From the NCBI GenBank assembly GCA_937125455.1, contig CAKZLK010000017.1, forward strand, positions 124,001-188,000: a stretch of DNA of 64,000 bases, read 5' to 3'. This document shows, piece by piece, positions 53,002 to 61,578 of this stretch. A program made the translations under genes and the position numbers. The DNA comes from an uncultured Aequorivita sp. (GTDB lineage Bacteria > Bacteroidota > Bacteroidia > Flavobacteriales > Flavobacteriaceae). The first letter of the stretch is position 1, and each line of letters opens with the position of its first letter. The notes under the pieces are model-generated. The model was given only the letters and a program-made list of their open reading frames with translations. It was not told where the DNA came from and made no database searches.

Positions 53002-55461
53002 ATGTTCAAATTATTTACTTCTTTTCTTTTCCTCTTAATAAGTTTTTCAACAGTATCCCAAACCAGCTTTGAGGAGCAAATAATTATGGATGATAGTTAT
53101 GTGCTTAGCTTCTACGAACCATTTTTTGGTGATATTGATAACGATGGCGATTTGGATATGATGGCAGCAGGAAGTCGTAGTGTAGCCTGGTTTGAAAATT
53201 TGGACGGGCAGGGCACCTTCAGCTCAAGAAATTCCATCGCCACTTACGGTTTTACCCATTACGTTGTGTCACGCTCTTTGGCAGATCTAGATGGTGATGG
53301 CGATCTGGATGCTTTGGTAGCCGTAGATTGGCCGGAGCGCATTTATATGTTCGAAAATTTGGACGGAAACGGAACCTTCGGTCCCGAAAGAATTGTTGCA
53401 GCTTTCACTGGCCCTATTTATGTGGCTGATATGGATGGCGATTCCGATTTGGATATTTTGGTCCACTCCTCACAGCGCAACAACCAAGTGTCGTGGTTAA
53501 AAAATCTTGACGGCTTGGGGCATTTTGGCAGTGAAACCATTATTTCTTCGGAAGTATATGGCCCCAAAGGGTTAATAAGCGTTGACCTTGACGGCGATAA
53601 TGATAATGATGTGCTTGTGGCTTCCTACAATTTTGATAAAATAATATGGTTTAAAAACCTAGATGGTAATGGAAATTTTGGAAATGAAATAATTATAAGC
53701 AACCTGGAAAATGATCCAACTTCAGTTTTTCCGACAGATATGGATTCCGACGGCGATTTGGATATATTAGTATCAAGTTCTTCCGGGTGGGGCAGAATAG
53801 CTTGGTATGAAAATATGGATGGGCAGGGTACTTTTGGACCATTACATGAGGTTGAAAGTGATCTGGACGACCCGGCAACCCTCTATGCCGCCGATATAGA
53901 TAATGATGGCGATAACGATATATTGGCTTCCGCCTCGCATATGGGAGATGATTTTATTTCATATTATGAGAATATAAATGGACAAGGAAGTTTCGGTCCC
54001 TCACATCTTATATCCAATGACATCGCTGAGCCTTCCTACTTAAAAACGGCCGATATTGATAATGATGGCAAATTGGATGTTACCTCCAGTTCCTCTGGCG
54101 ATGGCAAAATGGCCTGGTACAAAAATATTAACGGTCAGGCTTTTGGGCAACAACAGTTTATAAGTGAAGATGTTGAGGGCGCGAAAAATGTATTTACAGC
54201 TGATTTGGATGGCGATGGCGATATGGATTTGTTGGCTGCTTCGGAAAGCTTTAATGGCCAGCCAGGCAATAGTAAAATTTCTTGGTTTGAAAATATTGAT
54301 GGCAGAGGTAGACTGTCACGCCAAAAAATAATTGGCTATCTAAGGGATGCACTGTTGGTAAGGGCAACTGATGTTGACGGCGATGGCGATATGGATGTTT
54401 TAGGAGCATCTTTTTCATCTTCAGAAAGTGGTATCGTAATTTATAAAAATACAGATGGCCTTGGCAATTTTGTGGAATCTTTAAATTTGACAAATGGACT
54501 AAATCAAATGACATCTATAGAAACAGCAGATTTTGATGGCGATGATGATATGGATATTTTATATACCTCTTGGAATGGTATTGGCTGGATTGAAAATATG
54601 GATGGACAGGGTAACTATCAAGATTTTCATGAACTAACACCCGGTGGCGGCTTTCATTCCATTGCCTGTACCGATGATTTGGATGGCGATGGCGATATGG
54701 ATATTATAACCCATAATGATGAAGTAATTTGGTTCGAAAATCTGGGCGGCGGAAACTTTGCGCCTGCCGTATTAATCATAGATGTGGCCCATAGTAGCTA
54801 CATGCAGGATATTAAAATAGCAGACATGGACATGGATGGCGACAAGGATGTGGTGGTCAATACTACCAGCTCAGATGAATATATTATCTGGGTTGAGAAT
54901 CTGGATGGCAATGGAAATTTTGGCAACCCTACCATAATTTTAACGAATGAGTCAACTCCTAATCGTATAACTGTAGGCGATTTTGATAATGACAATGACA
55001 TGGACGTTGCCTTTACATCCGTGTTTCACGACGAGATAGGCTGGCTCGAAAATTTGGATGGGAATGGAAATTTTGGCCCCATAAACATACTATCAGATGA
55101 AATCCTTGAACCAATTTCCATAATTTCTACGGATTTGGATACCGATGGTGATTTGGATATTTTGGGAGTTTCGGACATGGTCAGCACTATAGTTTGGTAT
55201 AAAAATTCCCTGATTTTATCCTTATACGAAAACAATACTCTTAATTTCAAGGTTTATCCAAATCCGACTAATGGGGTGTTAAATATTCAATTGGAAACAA
55301 AAATCAAAATAGCTAGGATTTATAACAGCTTAGGGCAAGAAGTACTATCGAAATCAGATGCAGATAAAATTGATATTTCCACCTTGGAAACGGGAATTTA
55401 TTACCTAAAAGTTATTGATATTTATGATAAGGAAGGAACTTCCCAAATAATTAAAAATTAA
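53002..55461 (+). CDS. Secreted FG-GAP/VCBS-repeat protein with T9SS sorting domain
   Basis: An 819-aa exported protein. A signal peptide ends near residue 20 (FSTVSQ). Residues about 30-735 contain about fourteen FG-GAP-like repeats of 45-60 aa, each with a DxDGDGDxD or DIDNDGD-type calcium-loop motif and a repeated WFENLDGxGxFG, giving a beta-propeller. Residues about 750-819 form a type A type IX sorting domain (VYPNPTNGVLNIQLE, SLGQEVLSK, ISTLETGIYYLKV). Likely a surface binding or adhesion protein; ligand unknown. Confidence 0.88.
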   Translation: MFKLFTSFLFLLISFSTVSQTSFEEQIIMDDSYVLSFYEPFFGDIDNDGDLDMMAAGSRSVAWFENLDGQGTFSSRNSIATYGFTHYVVSRSLADLDGDGDLDALVAVDWPERIYMFENLDGNGTFGPERIVAAFTGPIYVADMDGDSDLDILVHSSQRNNQVSWLKNLDGLGHFGSETIISSEVYGPKGLISVDLDGDNDNDVLVASYNFDKIIWFKNLDGNGNFGNEIIISNLENDPTSVFPTDMDSDGDLDILVSSSSGWGRIAWYENMDGQGTFGPLHEVESDLDDPATLYAADIDNDGDNDILASASHMGDDFISYYENINGQGSFGPSHLISNDIAEPSYLKTADIDNDGKLDVTSSSSGDGKMAWYKNINGQAFGQQQFISEDVEGAKNVFTADLDGDGDMDLLAASESFNGQPGNSKISWFENIDGRGRLSRQKIIGYLRDALLVRATDVDGDGDMDVLGASFSSSESGIVIYKNTDGLGNFVESLNLTNGLNQMTSIETADFDGDDDMDILYTSWNGIGWIENMDGQGNYQDFHELTPGGGFHSIACTDDLDGDGDMDIITHNDEVIWFENLGGGNFAPAVLIIDVAHSSYMQDIKIADMDMDGDKDVVVNTTSSDEYIIWVENLDGNGNFGNPTIILTNESTPNRITVGDFDNDNDMDVAFTSVFHDEIGWLENLDGNGNFGPINILSDEILEPISIISTDLDTDGDLDILGVSDMVSTIVWYKNSLILSLYENNTLNFKVYPNPTNGVLNIQLETKIKIARIYNSLGQEVLSKSDADKIDISTLETGIYYLKVIDIYDKEGTSQIIKN

Positions 55462-55787
55462 AAAAAATCTTATTTTTTCGGCGATTATATCATTTTTGAT
55501 GTGAAGTTTTTTATTTGGGTTTCCACCCCAAATTAAAGGGAACAAAGCTTTGAGGTTCTTTTCTACAAGAATAGCGAAGACAAAGCCCTGATATCCATTA
55601 GCGAAGCTACGCAGGGTTTGGCGAGTGGTTTTAAGACTTAGCTGAAAAATTCCGATGGAAAAGAGTCCTTTTCTTTGATTCTTTTCTTTTGGACAAGCAA
55701 AAGAAAAGAACATACTAAAAACAAGAAGCTTTTTCGTGATCTATATTTTATTGTTTCAGCGTGCCCTTAGCGGAGCCGAAGTGGATG
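55462..55787. repeat. Intergenic repeat region
   Basis: Contains CAAAGCCCTGATATCCATTA and CTTTTCTTTGATTCTTTTCT-type stretches seen widely between flavobacterial genes, the repeat word GCGGAGCCGAAGTGG near 55772 and a purine-rich AAGCAAAAGAAAAGAAC stretch. No gene is credible; minus-strand frames here are translations of the repeats. Confidence 0.5.
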
Positions 55788-56211
55788 GGCTTTTTTTGTT
55801 TTTAATAGCCCCTATAGCAACTAAACCCCAAAAATATACCCCCACCTTTTTAAATGTAATTCAATCTCTTTTCAAGATTTTTCTGTAATCTGCTGGTTTA
55901 TTATTAACTTGGATACCTCTTAAAATTAAATAACAATTATGTCTGATCTTGAAATTTCAAAAACAATAGAACTAAAACATATTACCGCGATCGCACAAAA
56001 GCTTGGCCTGGATGCGGACGAAATTGAAATGTATGGGAAGTATAAAGCTAAACTCCCCCTTGCTAAAATTGATCTTAAAAAAGCGGCAGCGAGCAATCTA
56101 ATCTTGGTCACTGCTATCTCCCCAACCCCAGCTGGGGAAGGAAAAACTACCATGTCTATCGGACTTTCCGAAGGATTGAATCAATTGGGTAAGCAAACAG
56201 TGGTAGCCCTT
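55788..56211 (+). repeat. Truncated duplicate of the fhs 5' region (copy 1)
   Basis: Matches 61624-62045 with scattered differences over promoter, leader and the first about 88 codons of fhs. Similarity ends abruptly at 56211. The two copies are direct repeats 5.8 kb apart that flank the two-component cluster. Confidence 0.9.
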
Positions 56212-56223
56212 TTCACCTCTTAA
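55939..56223 (+). pseudogene. fhs 5' fragment
   Basis: The first 89 residues are nearly those of Fhs (residue differences at about seven positions, e.g. S7A, K25D). After TVVA the frame runs LFTS and stops, within the P-loop domain (GEGKTTMSIGL kept). It cannot be functional formate-tetrahydrofolate ligase. Confidence 0.9.
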
Positions 56224-56490
56224 ATTCCACGTCTTACGTCTTATATCCCACGTCTCACGTCTCACATCTCACAATTAAACAAATTCCAAATTCCAAATCC
56301 CAAATTCAATAAACAATTCCCCAAATTCATAAAACCCACATCTTTTTGTCCTTTTTGTCCTTTTTGTCCTTTCCGACCTTTCCGTCCTTTTCTCCTTCAC
56401 ACTTCACCCTTCACAATTAAACAAATCCCAAATTCCAAATCCCAAATCCCAAATCCCGAACTCACATATTCACCATTTACCCTAGGTTCA
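56224..56490. repeat. Low-complexity tract with three TTTTTGTCC units
   Basis: Words such as CACGTCTCACGTCTCACA, CCAAATCCCAAATCCC and TTTTTGTCC repeated three times in tandem. No coding content. From 56491 to 56752 the sequence is AT-rich with a short array of AAGCCTAG/TAAGCCTAG words (56500-56535) and no gene. Confidence 0.6.
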
Positions 56491-56752
56491 CCCGTATTAA
56501 AGCCTAGGCAAAGCCTAGTATAAGCCTAGTGTAAGCCATAGATAGGTCCAAAATAATCCATCTACTCAAAAAGGAATGCCTACATCAATCTAATTTGCAA
56601 GTCGAAGTAAGCTAAAAAAGAATGGACAGTAAAATACTATTTTTCTAATTACCCAATCAAACAATTCAACACTTAAATAATTCAATACCCTAAACTCAAA
56701 ACTGCACTTCTTTATATTATATCATTTTTTACAACTTAATAACGCTAAATGA

Positions 56753-57148
56753 AAGTTTGGTAAGGAAAAGGCTAATGCACACATAAATTATGACTTGGTA
56801 CTTGCCTTATATAATCTATTGAAACGGGAGTGGTATTTCCTCTTTGAGATTCGGCGGAAACATCGTTATGAGGACCACCATCACGTAAACCGTGTGCTTG
56901 CAAGTACCATAGATCGTGTGCAAGATGAAATACTGGAGCCATTAAATCCTAAGCTTGAATGGGTGGATCTTTTGTTGGGGAGAATGGATGAATACCTAAT
57001 ATCAAAACTTATTACAAGCTGGCGGGAAAATGTCTGGGAGAGTACCCAACAGTTGCTTAAAATAGAAAAACCTGAAGATCGGGAGGTGTTTAGTCTCCAA
57101 CTTGAAAATGCAGTGTTAAAGCGCTCTGATACCATTTGCATGTTCTAA
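56753..57148 (+). pseudogene. DUF5995 family remnant (5'-truncated)
   Basis: The open stretch AHINYDLVLALYNLL, HHVNRVLASTIDRVQDE, LLLGRMDEYLISKL and WRENVWESTQ has the spacing of the C-terminal half of DUF5995 proteins. There is a stop just before it (56750) and no proper start, so the N-terminal half is missing. The likely residual frame could start at TTG 56795 (117 aa). Confidence 0.6.
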
Positions 57149-57391
57149 ATAAACGCTCTGCATAAAAGCAGATTATTTTGAAATTAATAACGTTTTCATT
57201 TTCTAATAATAGAAAACAGATATAAAAGAAGCTTTTCCTAAAGCCCGCACTGGGCGGAGTCGAAGTGAATGCGCTCCTTAAAATTAACACTCATTTTTTT
57301 TGGTGTAGTTACCTTTGCCTCCATCATTTCAGGATTTATATTGAATGAAATTAAATAGCCAATAGCACAGCCGTACCATATTTTATGAATT
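57149..57391. other. Gap before the two-component cluster
   Basis: AT-rich, with one copy of the repeat word GGGCGGAGTCGAAGTGAATG at about 57249. No gene seen; the regulator promoter begins just after. Confidence 0.4.
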
Positions 57392-57447
57392 TTAAGCCAA
57401 TCTTAAGAAAAACCAAATCTCAACTTAATTAAAAATTGTAACTTTTG
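57392..57447 (+). promoter_or_regulatory. Response-regulator box 1 and promoter
   Basis: TTAAG at 57392-57396 and 57403-57407 (11-bp period), then a -7-like TAACTTTTG at 57439-57447, 4 bp before the regulator ATG. The distance from box to -7 is 32 bp. Suggests autoregulation. Confidence 0.72.
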
Positions 57448-57451
57448 TACC

Positions 57452-58120
57452 ATGAGAATTTTAATTGTAGAAGATGAACCCGGTATATATAATTTCCTAA
57501 AACAAGGCTTAGAGGAGGAATCTTATGCTGTAGATATTGCCGAGGAAGGGAAGAAAGGCCTTCATTTAGCCCTTTCTGGGGATTATGATTTGTTGCTGCT
57601 TGATTGGATGGTGCCCGGTATGAGCGGGATTGAAATATGTCGTCAATTTAGAAAGGAATTTAAAGATACACCTGTCATTTTTTTAACCGCCAAGGACACT
57701 GTTGATGAAACCATCTTCGGGCTTCAAGCCGGCGCTAACGATTATATAAAGAAGCCTTTTCATTTTGAAGAACTTTTAGAGCGAATTAAGGTGCAACTGC
57801 GCCCTAAATCTGGGGAACATTCTATTTTTAAACTTGGAAATATCACACTTAACACCACAACGCATCAAGTGCTTAAAGCTGAAGAAGTAATCAGTCTAAC
57901 ACAAAAAGAATTTGCACTTCTGGAATACCTTATGCGCAACAAAGGTATAGTCTGCCGAAGGTCCCGTATCATTGAAAGTGTCTGGGATATTCACTTTGAA
58001 TACAACACTGGGGTTATTGACGTATATATTAATGCCCTTCGTAAAAAATTAAAACTAGGGGAAGATGAAAACTATATTCAAACCGTTCGTGGAGTTGGCT
58101 ATGTAGCAAAAGAAATATGA
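57452..58120 (+). CDS. OmpR-family response regulator (heavy-metal/CusR-like)
   Basis: A 222-aa regulator. Receiver domain: acidic pair LIVEDEPG, phosphoacceptor in LLLLDWMVPGMSG (about residue 51), FLTAKDT, YIKKPFHF. Winged helix about 130-222 with EYNTGVIDVYINALRKKL and TVRGVGYV. It overlaps the kinase start by 4 bp (ATGA). Probably binds the four TTAAG-N6-TTAAG boxes in this cluster. Confidence 0.93.
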   Translation: MRILIVEDEPGIYNFLKQGLEEESYAVDIAEEGKKGLHLALSGDYDLLLLDWMVPGMSGIEICRQFRKEFKDTPVIFLTAKDTVDETIFGLQAGANDYIKKPFHFEELLERIKVQLRPKSGEHSIFKLGNITLNTTTHQVLKAEEVISLTQKEFALLEYLMRNKGIVCRRSRIIESVWDIHFEYNTGVIDVYINALRKKLKLGEDENYIQTVRGVGYVAKEI

Positions 58121-59490
58121 ACTTAAGTTTTCAAAATAGAATTGCATTACATTATATGATAGCCACTGCCGTGATTATGGCCGTGGCTTTTACAACTGTT
58201 TATTTTGTAGTGCAGGAAACAGTTTTTCAAAATCTGGATAACGACCTATCTTTCGAAGCTGAGAAGCATACGGGCGAAATTAAAATCGTAGGAGATAAGA
58301 TTAAAATAAAAAATAAAAAGGGGTGGGAACAAAGAGAACATCGGGAAGTTCAAGTAAACCCTGTCTTTATTCAAATACTGAATAAAGACGGCGAATTTAT
58401 CGACAAATCGCCTAACCTTAAAAATGATGTCCTCATCTTTAATGCACAACAAAACTACGGGGGGCATTTTAACGCAAAATTGAATGGAAAAGCTATCAGG
58501 CAAGTACAAGTACCTATCGAGGATAATGGCAAGATCAGAGGTTTTATACTTGCGGCAATGTCATTGGAATCATCTAAGATGGTTCTACTCAACCTGCGGA
58601 ATGTTTTGGTTTTTTCTTATTTATTTCTATTGGTGGGATTGTATTTCATCTCAAGATACTTGGCGGGACGCGGCATCATTCCAGTAAAAGTTATAACCGA
58701 AACCACAAAGCGGATTACACAGAATAATTTGAATGAAAGGGTGGTTTTGCCACAAAACAAAGACGAACTCTATGAATTGTCAGCGGGTATCAATCAATTA
58801 TTACAGCGTATTGAAAATACCCTAGAGCGCGAACGGCAATTTACCTCAGATGCTTCCCATGAACTGCGCACCCCTTTATCAACCTTAAAAGGCACGCTCG
58901 AGGTATTGATTCGAAAACCAAGAGAACAGGCGGAATATGAAGAGAAAATCAAATTCAGTCTTACGGAAATAGACCGAATAACTGACACCTTGGAACAACT
59001 ATTGCTCCTAGCGAGGTTAGATACCACCGCAAAAACAGTTGACCAATCCTTAGTTCCCTTACCCACTGTAATAGACGAAATTCTTTCAAGACATAAAAAA
59101 CGTATATCAGAAAAAAACCTTGTAATAGATTTTAATAAGGGTGCTGCTCTAGTGAGTGTTGTGCCAAAGTATTATTCCAACTTGATATTAGACAATATTA
59201 TCGGCAATGCCATAAAATATTCCAAGGACAATAAGACGGTGCACATTACAATTACTAAAACCGATTCTAAAATTGTTTGCAAGATTCAGGATGAAGGAAT
59301 AGGCATCAAAAAAGAGGATTTGAACAACTTGTTCAACCACTTTTTCAGGTCGGATGCCCTAAATCATAAAAACATTTCAGGAAACGGTTTGGGGCTTTCC
59401 ATAGCCAAAAAGGCTGCCGATGCCATACATGCCGAAATTCTCATAGAAAGTGAATTTGGTGCAGGAACCACTTTCACGATTGAATTTTAA
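58117..59490 (+). CDS. Sensor histidine kinase
   Basis: A 457-aa kinase of the CusS-like type. Transmembrane helix 1 is at about residues 10-32 (YMIATAVIMAVAFTTVYFVV) and helix 2 at about 160-180 (VLVFSYLFLLVGLYFIS), with a periplasmic domain of about 125 aa between them. HAMP follows. The H-box is DASHELRTPLSTLKG (about 245-260), N-box LILDNIIGNAIKYS, G-boxes DEGIGIK and GNGLGLSIAKK. The signal is unknown; the regulated genes suggest envelope redox or metal stress. Confidence 0.92.
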   Translation: MNLSFQNRIALHYMIATAVIMAVAFTTVYFVVQETVFQNLDNDLSFEAEKHTGEIKIVGDKIKIKNKKGWEQREHREVQVNPVFIQILNKDGEFIDKSPNLKNDVLIFNAQQNYGGHFNAKLNGKAIRQVQVPIEDNGKIRGFILAAMSLESSKMVLLNLRNVLVFSYLFLLVGLYFISRYLAGRGIIPVKVITETTKRITQNNLNERVVLPQNKDELYELSAGINQLLQRIENTLERERQFTSDASHELRTPLSTLKGTLEVLIRKPREQAEYEEKIKFSLTEIDRITDTLEQLLLLARLDTTAKTVDQSLVPLPTVIDEILSRHKKRISEKNLVIDFNKGAALVSVVPKYYSNLILDNIIGNAIKYSKDNKTVHITITKTDSKIVCKIQDEGIGIKKEDLNNLFNHFFRSDALNHKNISGNGLGLSIAKKAADAIHAEILIESEFGAGTTFTIEF

Positions 59491-59542
59491 GCGAATCTTA
59501 AGAATTCCTTTAGTCCAGCCTTAGTTTGCGCTGCTACATTTG
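59487..59542 (+). promoter_or_regulatory. Response-regulator box 2 and promoter
   Basis: TTAAG at 59487-59491 and 59498-59502 overlap the kinase stop codon. -7 TACATTTG at 59535-59542, 33 bp after the box, 25 bp before the ATG at 59568. Confidence 0.72.
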
Positions 59543-59567
59543 GTGTGTAATTCAAAAACACATAAAG

Positions 59568-60035
59568 ATGTTAACAGCACCACACATTCACGCAATGGTT
59601 ATCCACTTTCCGATAGCCTTAATCTTTGTTGGTTTTCTCTCAGAGATCATAGGGCTTATCAGTAAAAAGACATTTTTCAAGCATGCCGCATTCTATCTCT
59701 TACTTCTAGGCGCCCTAGGCGCTATAGTAGCTTACGTGAGCGGAAGTTATGCAGGAAGTGGGATGACGGATGGCATACTACAAGAACCCATGGAACTTCA
59801 CGAAGAAGCTGCCGTTATAACACTTTGGCTTGCTATTATTACTGCATTATTTCGTGTGGTAATATACTACTTCAAATATGAAAGAACATGGGCTAAATGG
59901 GTTGGCATTTTTCTATTTGCTGCTTTAGTAGGTTCGGTTGCCAGAACAGGTTATTTAGGCGGGCAATTGGTTTTTCAACATGGAGCAGGTATTGAATTAA
60001 CGCTGCCAGATTTTGGAGGTCAATCCACCGAATAA
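59568..60035 (+). CDS. DUF2231 family membrane protein
   Basis: A 155-aa membrane protein from the ATG at 59568, MLTAPHIHAMVIHFPIALI; an earlier ATG 42 bp upstream falls too close to the -7 element to be used. Four hydrophobic helices, with the family's His-rich first helix (HIHAMVIHFP). DUF2231 proteins are predicted membrane proteins, sometimes haem-linked; function not settled. It has a paralogue at 61043. Confidence 0.8.
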   Translation: MLTAPHIHAMVIHFPIALIFVGFLSEIIGLISKKTFFKHAAFYLLLLGALGAIVAYVSGSYAGSGMTDGILQEPMELHEEAAVITLWLAIITALFRVVIYYFKYERTWAKWVGIFLFAALVGSVARTGYLGGQLVFQHGAGIELTLPDFGGQSTE

Positions 60036-60044
60036 CATCAATTT

Positions 60045-60101
60045 TTAATCAATTCTTAAGAAACAATAAAGAAAACCCACAACTAGGTGGACATACATTT
60101 A
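60045..60101 (+). promoter_or_regulatory. Response-regulator box 3 and promoter
   Basis: TTAAT at 60045-60049 and TTAAG at 60056-60060, 11-bp period, then TACATTTA at 60094-60101 (34 bp after). One base from consensus in each element. Confidence 0.65.
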
Positions 60102-60134
60102 CGCAATAATTAATATAATTTAAAAAAAAATAAA

Positions 60135-60839
60135 ATGAAAAAATCAGTAGTAGTATTAGCACTTGGAATTGTATTCTCAAGTATGCTTTTTCAATCTTGT
60201 AAAGACAATGTTGATAAAATTGAAGTGAAATCATCTGAAGAAATAGGGCAAGAGGTCATGGGCGATACAACGGAAAATAAAGACCCTCAAAAAGCAACTA
60301 TTCAGAACATGAAGGATGCGTTTAAGGGTGAAACTACCGCACATGCTAAGTATGCTGCGTATAGTAAAAAAGCAGTGGAAGAAGGCTATCCTGAAATTGC
60401 GATGCTTTTTAAAGCAGCATCTGAAGCAGAATTGATACACGCCAATAATCATAAGGTTGTGTTGGATAGAATGGGTGAAAAAACCCCAGACGTTACACCA
60501 GAATTCACTGTAAATTCAACCAAAGAAAACTTAAAAGATGCCATTGAAGGCGAGAGTTATGAGTTTAATACCATGTACCCTAATTTTATTAAGGACGCCC
60601 ATGCTGCAGGAAATTATATGGCACAAATAAGTTTGACATATGCCTATAAGGTGGAGCAAAAACATAGAGATTTCTATATAAATGCCTTAAAAGCTTTGGA
60701 AGATGGAAATGTAAAATCATTGCCTTCGCAGTATTACCTATGCCCCACTTGTGGAAATACATACGCCACAACTGCTCCAGCAAGATGTGAAATATCAATG
60801 ACAGATTCCAAATTATTTATAAAAATAGACTCACTATAG
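60135..60839 (+). CDS. Rubrerythrin-family lipoprotein
   Basis: A 234-aa lipoprotein: lipobox LFQSC (Cys22). Residues about 55-195 form a ferritin-like diiron domain with the Glu/His pattern (GETTAHAKYAAYSK, EAELIHANNHK, EGESYEFNTMYP, KVEQKHRDFY). The C-terminus is rubredoxin-like, CPTCGNTYATTAPARC, but the final cysteine expected in this domain is serine (CEIS), so only three cysteines are visible. Rubrerythrins reduce peroxides; export to the envelope as a lipoprotein is unusual. It is probably part of the peroxide or metal-stress response. Confidence 0.85.
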   Translation: MKKSVVVLALGIVFSSMLFQSCKDNVDKIEVKSSEEIGQEVMGDTTENKDPQKATIQNMKDAFKGETTAHAKYAAYSKKAVEEGYPEIAMLFKAASEAELIHANNHKVVLDRMGEKTPDVTPEFTVNSTKENLKDAIEGESYEFNTMYPNFIKDAHAAGNYMAQISLTYAYKVEQKHRDFYINALKALEDGNVKSLPSQYYLCPTCGNTYATTAPARCEISMTDSKLFIKIDSL

Positions 60840-60875
60840 TTTAAAATTTTGTTTTTATAGTGTTGATTGGTTGGC

Positions 60876-60904
60876 AAGGCCCCGGACGATGTTTGGGGCT
60901 TTTG
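60876..60904 (+). terminator. Terminator after the rubrerythrin gene
   Basis: AAGGCCCC and GGGGCTTTT arms (about 60876-60904) with a short mismatch, followed by Ts. Confidence 0.68.
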
Positions 60905-60933
60905 TTATTTGTAGCTTTTCCAAAATACTATTC

Positions 60934-60989
60934 TTAAGCCAATTTTAAGAAACCGTTTAGAAGGCTCTTAGATAGGCCATATACTTTTG
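60934..60989 (+). promoter_or_regulatory. Response-regulator box 4 and promoter
   Basis: TTAAG at 60934-60938 and 60945-60949, then TACTTTTG at 60982-60989, 33 bp after the box. The word TTAAGCC-AAT-YTTAAG is shared with box 1. Confidence 0.75.
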
Positions 60990-61042
60990 AGGTATTACAA
61001 TTCAATGCAGGGGCAAAATTTAATAATCTAAATATAAAAATC

Positions 61043-61534
61043 ATGAACGACGCGCATTTTCATTTAGTAGTAACCCATCTTCCCATTGTGGGAGTATTGA
61101 TTGGGTTTTTGGTCCTCCTCACAGGCTATTTCACAAAAAGCTCCCAAGTAAAGACAACGGCATTGGGTATTTTCATCTTTAGTGCCCTAGCGGCTATTGT
61201 TGCTTTTTTTACAGGGGAAGGAGCAGAGGAAATCGTAGAGAATCTACCGGGAGTAAGTGAAACCCTTATCCATGCACACGAAGAACAAGCAGAAATATTT
61301 TATACAATGATGTTGATCCTGGGTGGTCTTTCCCTAGTGACCATGATTATTCACTACAAAAAATACGCTTTCGCTAAATACGGCTTTATTGTGGTGGTGG
61401 TGCTGTCTATAAGCAGTATTGTTATGTCCAAATTTGTGGGTACAAGTGGAGGTGAAATTGTTCATGCTGAAATTAGAAGCGATGCCAATAATTTAATTCA
61501 AATGGATTCCCATACTAACGATGATGACGATTAA
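61043..61534 (+). CDS. DUF2231 family membrane protein (second copy)
   Basis: A 163-aa paralogue of the gene at 59568: HFHLVVTHLPIVGVLIGFL and ALAAIVAFFTGEGAEEIVE lie at matching positions, then an aspartate-rich tail. Four hydrophobic helices. Also preceded by a TTAAG box, so both copies are in one regulon. Function unknown. Confidence 0.78.
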   Translation: MNDAHFHLVVTHLPIVGVLIGFLVLLTGYFTKSSQVKTTALGIFIFSALAAIVAFFTGEGAEEIVENLPGVSETLIHAHEEQAEIFYTMMLILGGLSLVTMIIHYKKYAFAKYGFIVVVVLSISSIVMSKFVGTSGGEIVHAEIRSDANNLIQMDSHTNDDDD

Positions 61535-61578
61535 AAGCGTTACAGGCTCGTGTCCCCACCCCGTCAATAAATGTGGCT

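Noticed and set aside
55405-55713. A 102-aa minus-strand frame after the FG-GAP gene
   Set aside because: It is made of an intergenic repeat and overlaps the 3' end of a real gene; no signal or domain.
56224-56490. CRISPR array
   Set aside because: The repeated words are short, degenerate and without regular spacers, and no cas genes are present.
61540-61575. A third att core before structured repeat copy C
   Set aside because: Only CTCGT-like traces of the 18-bp core are present; no convincing match.
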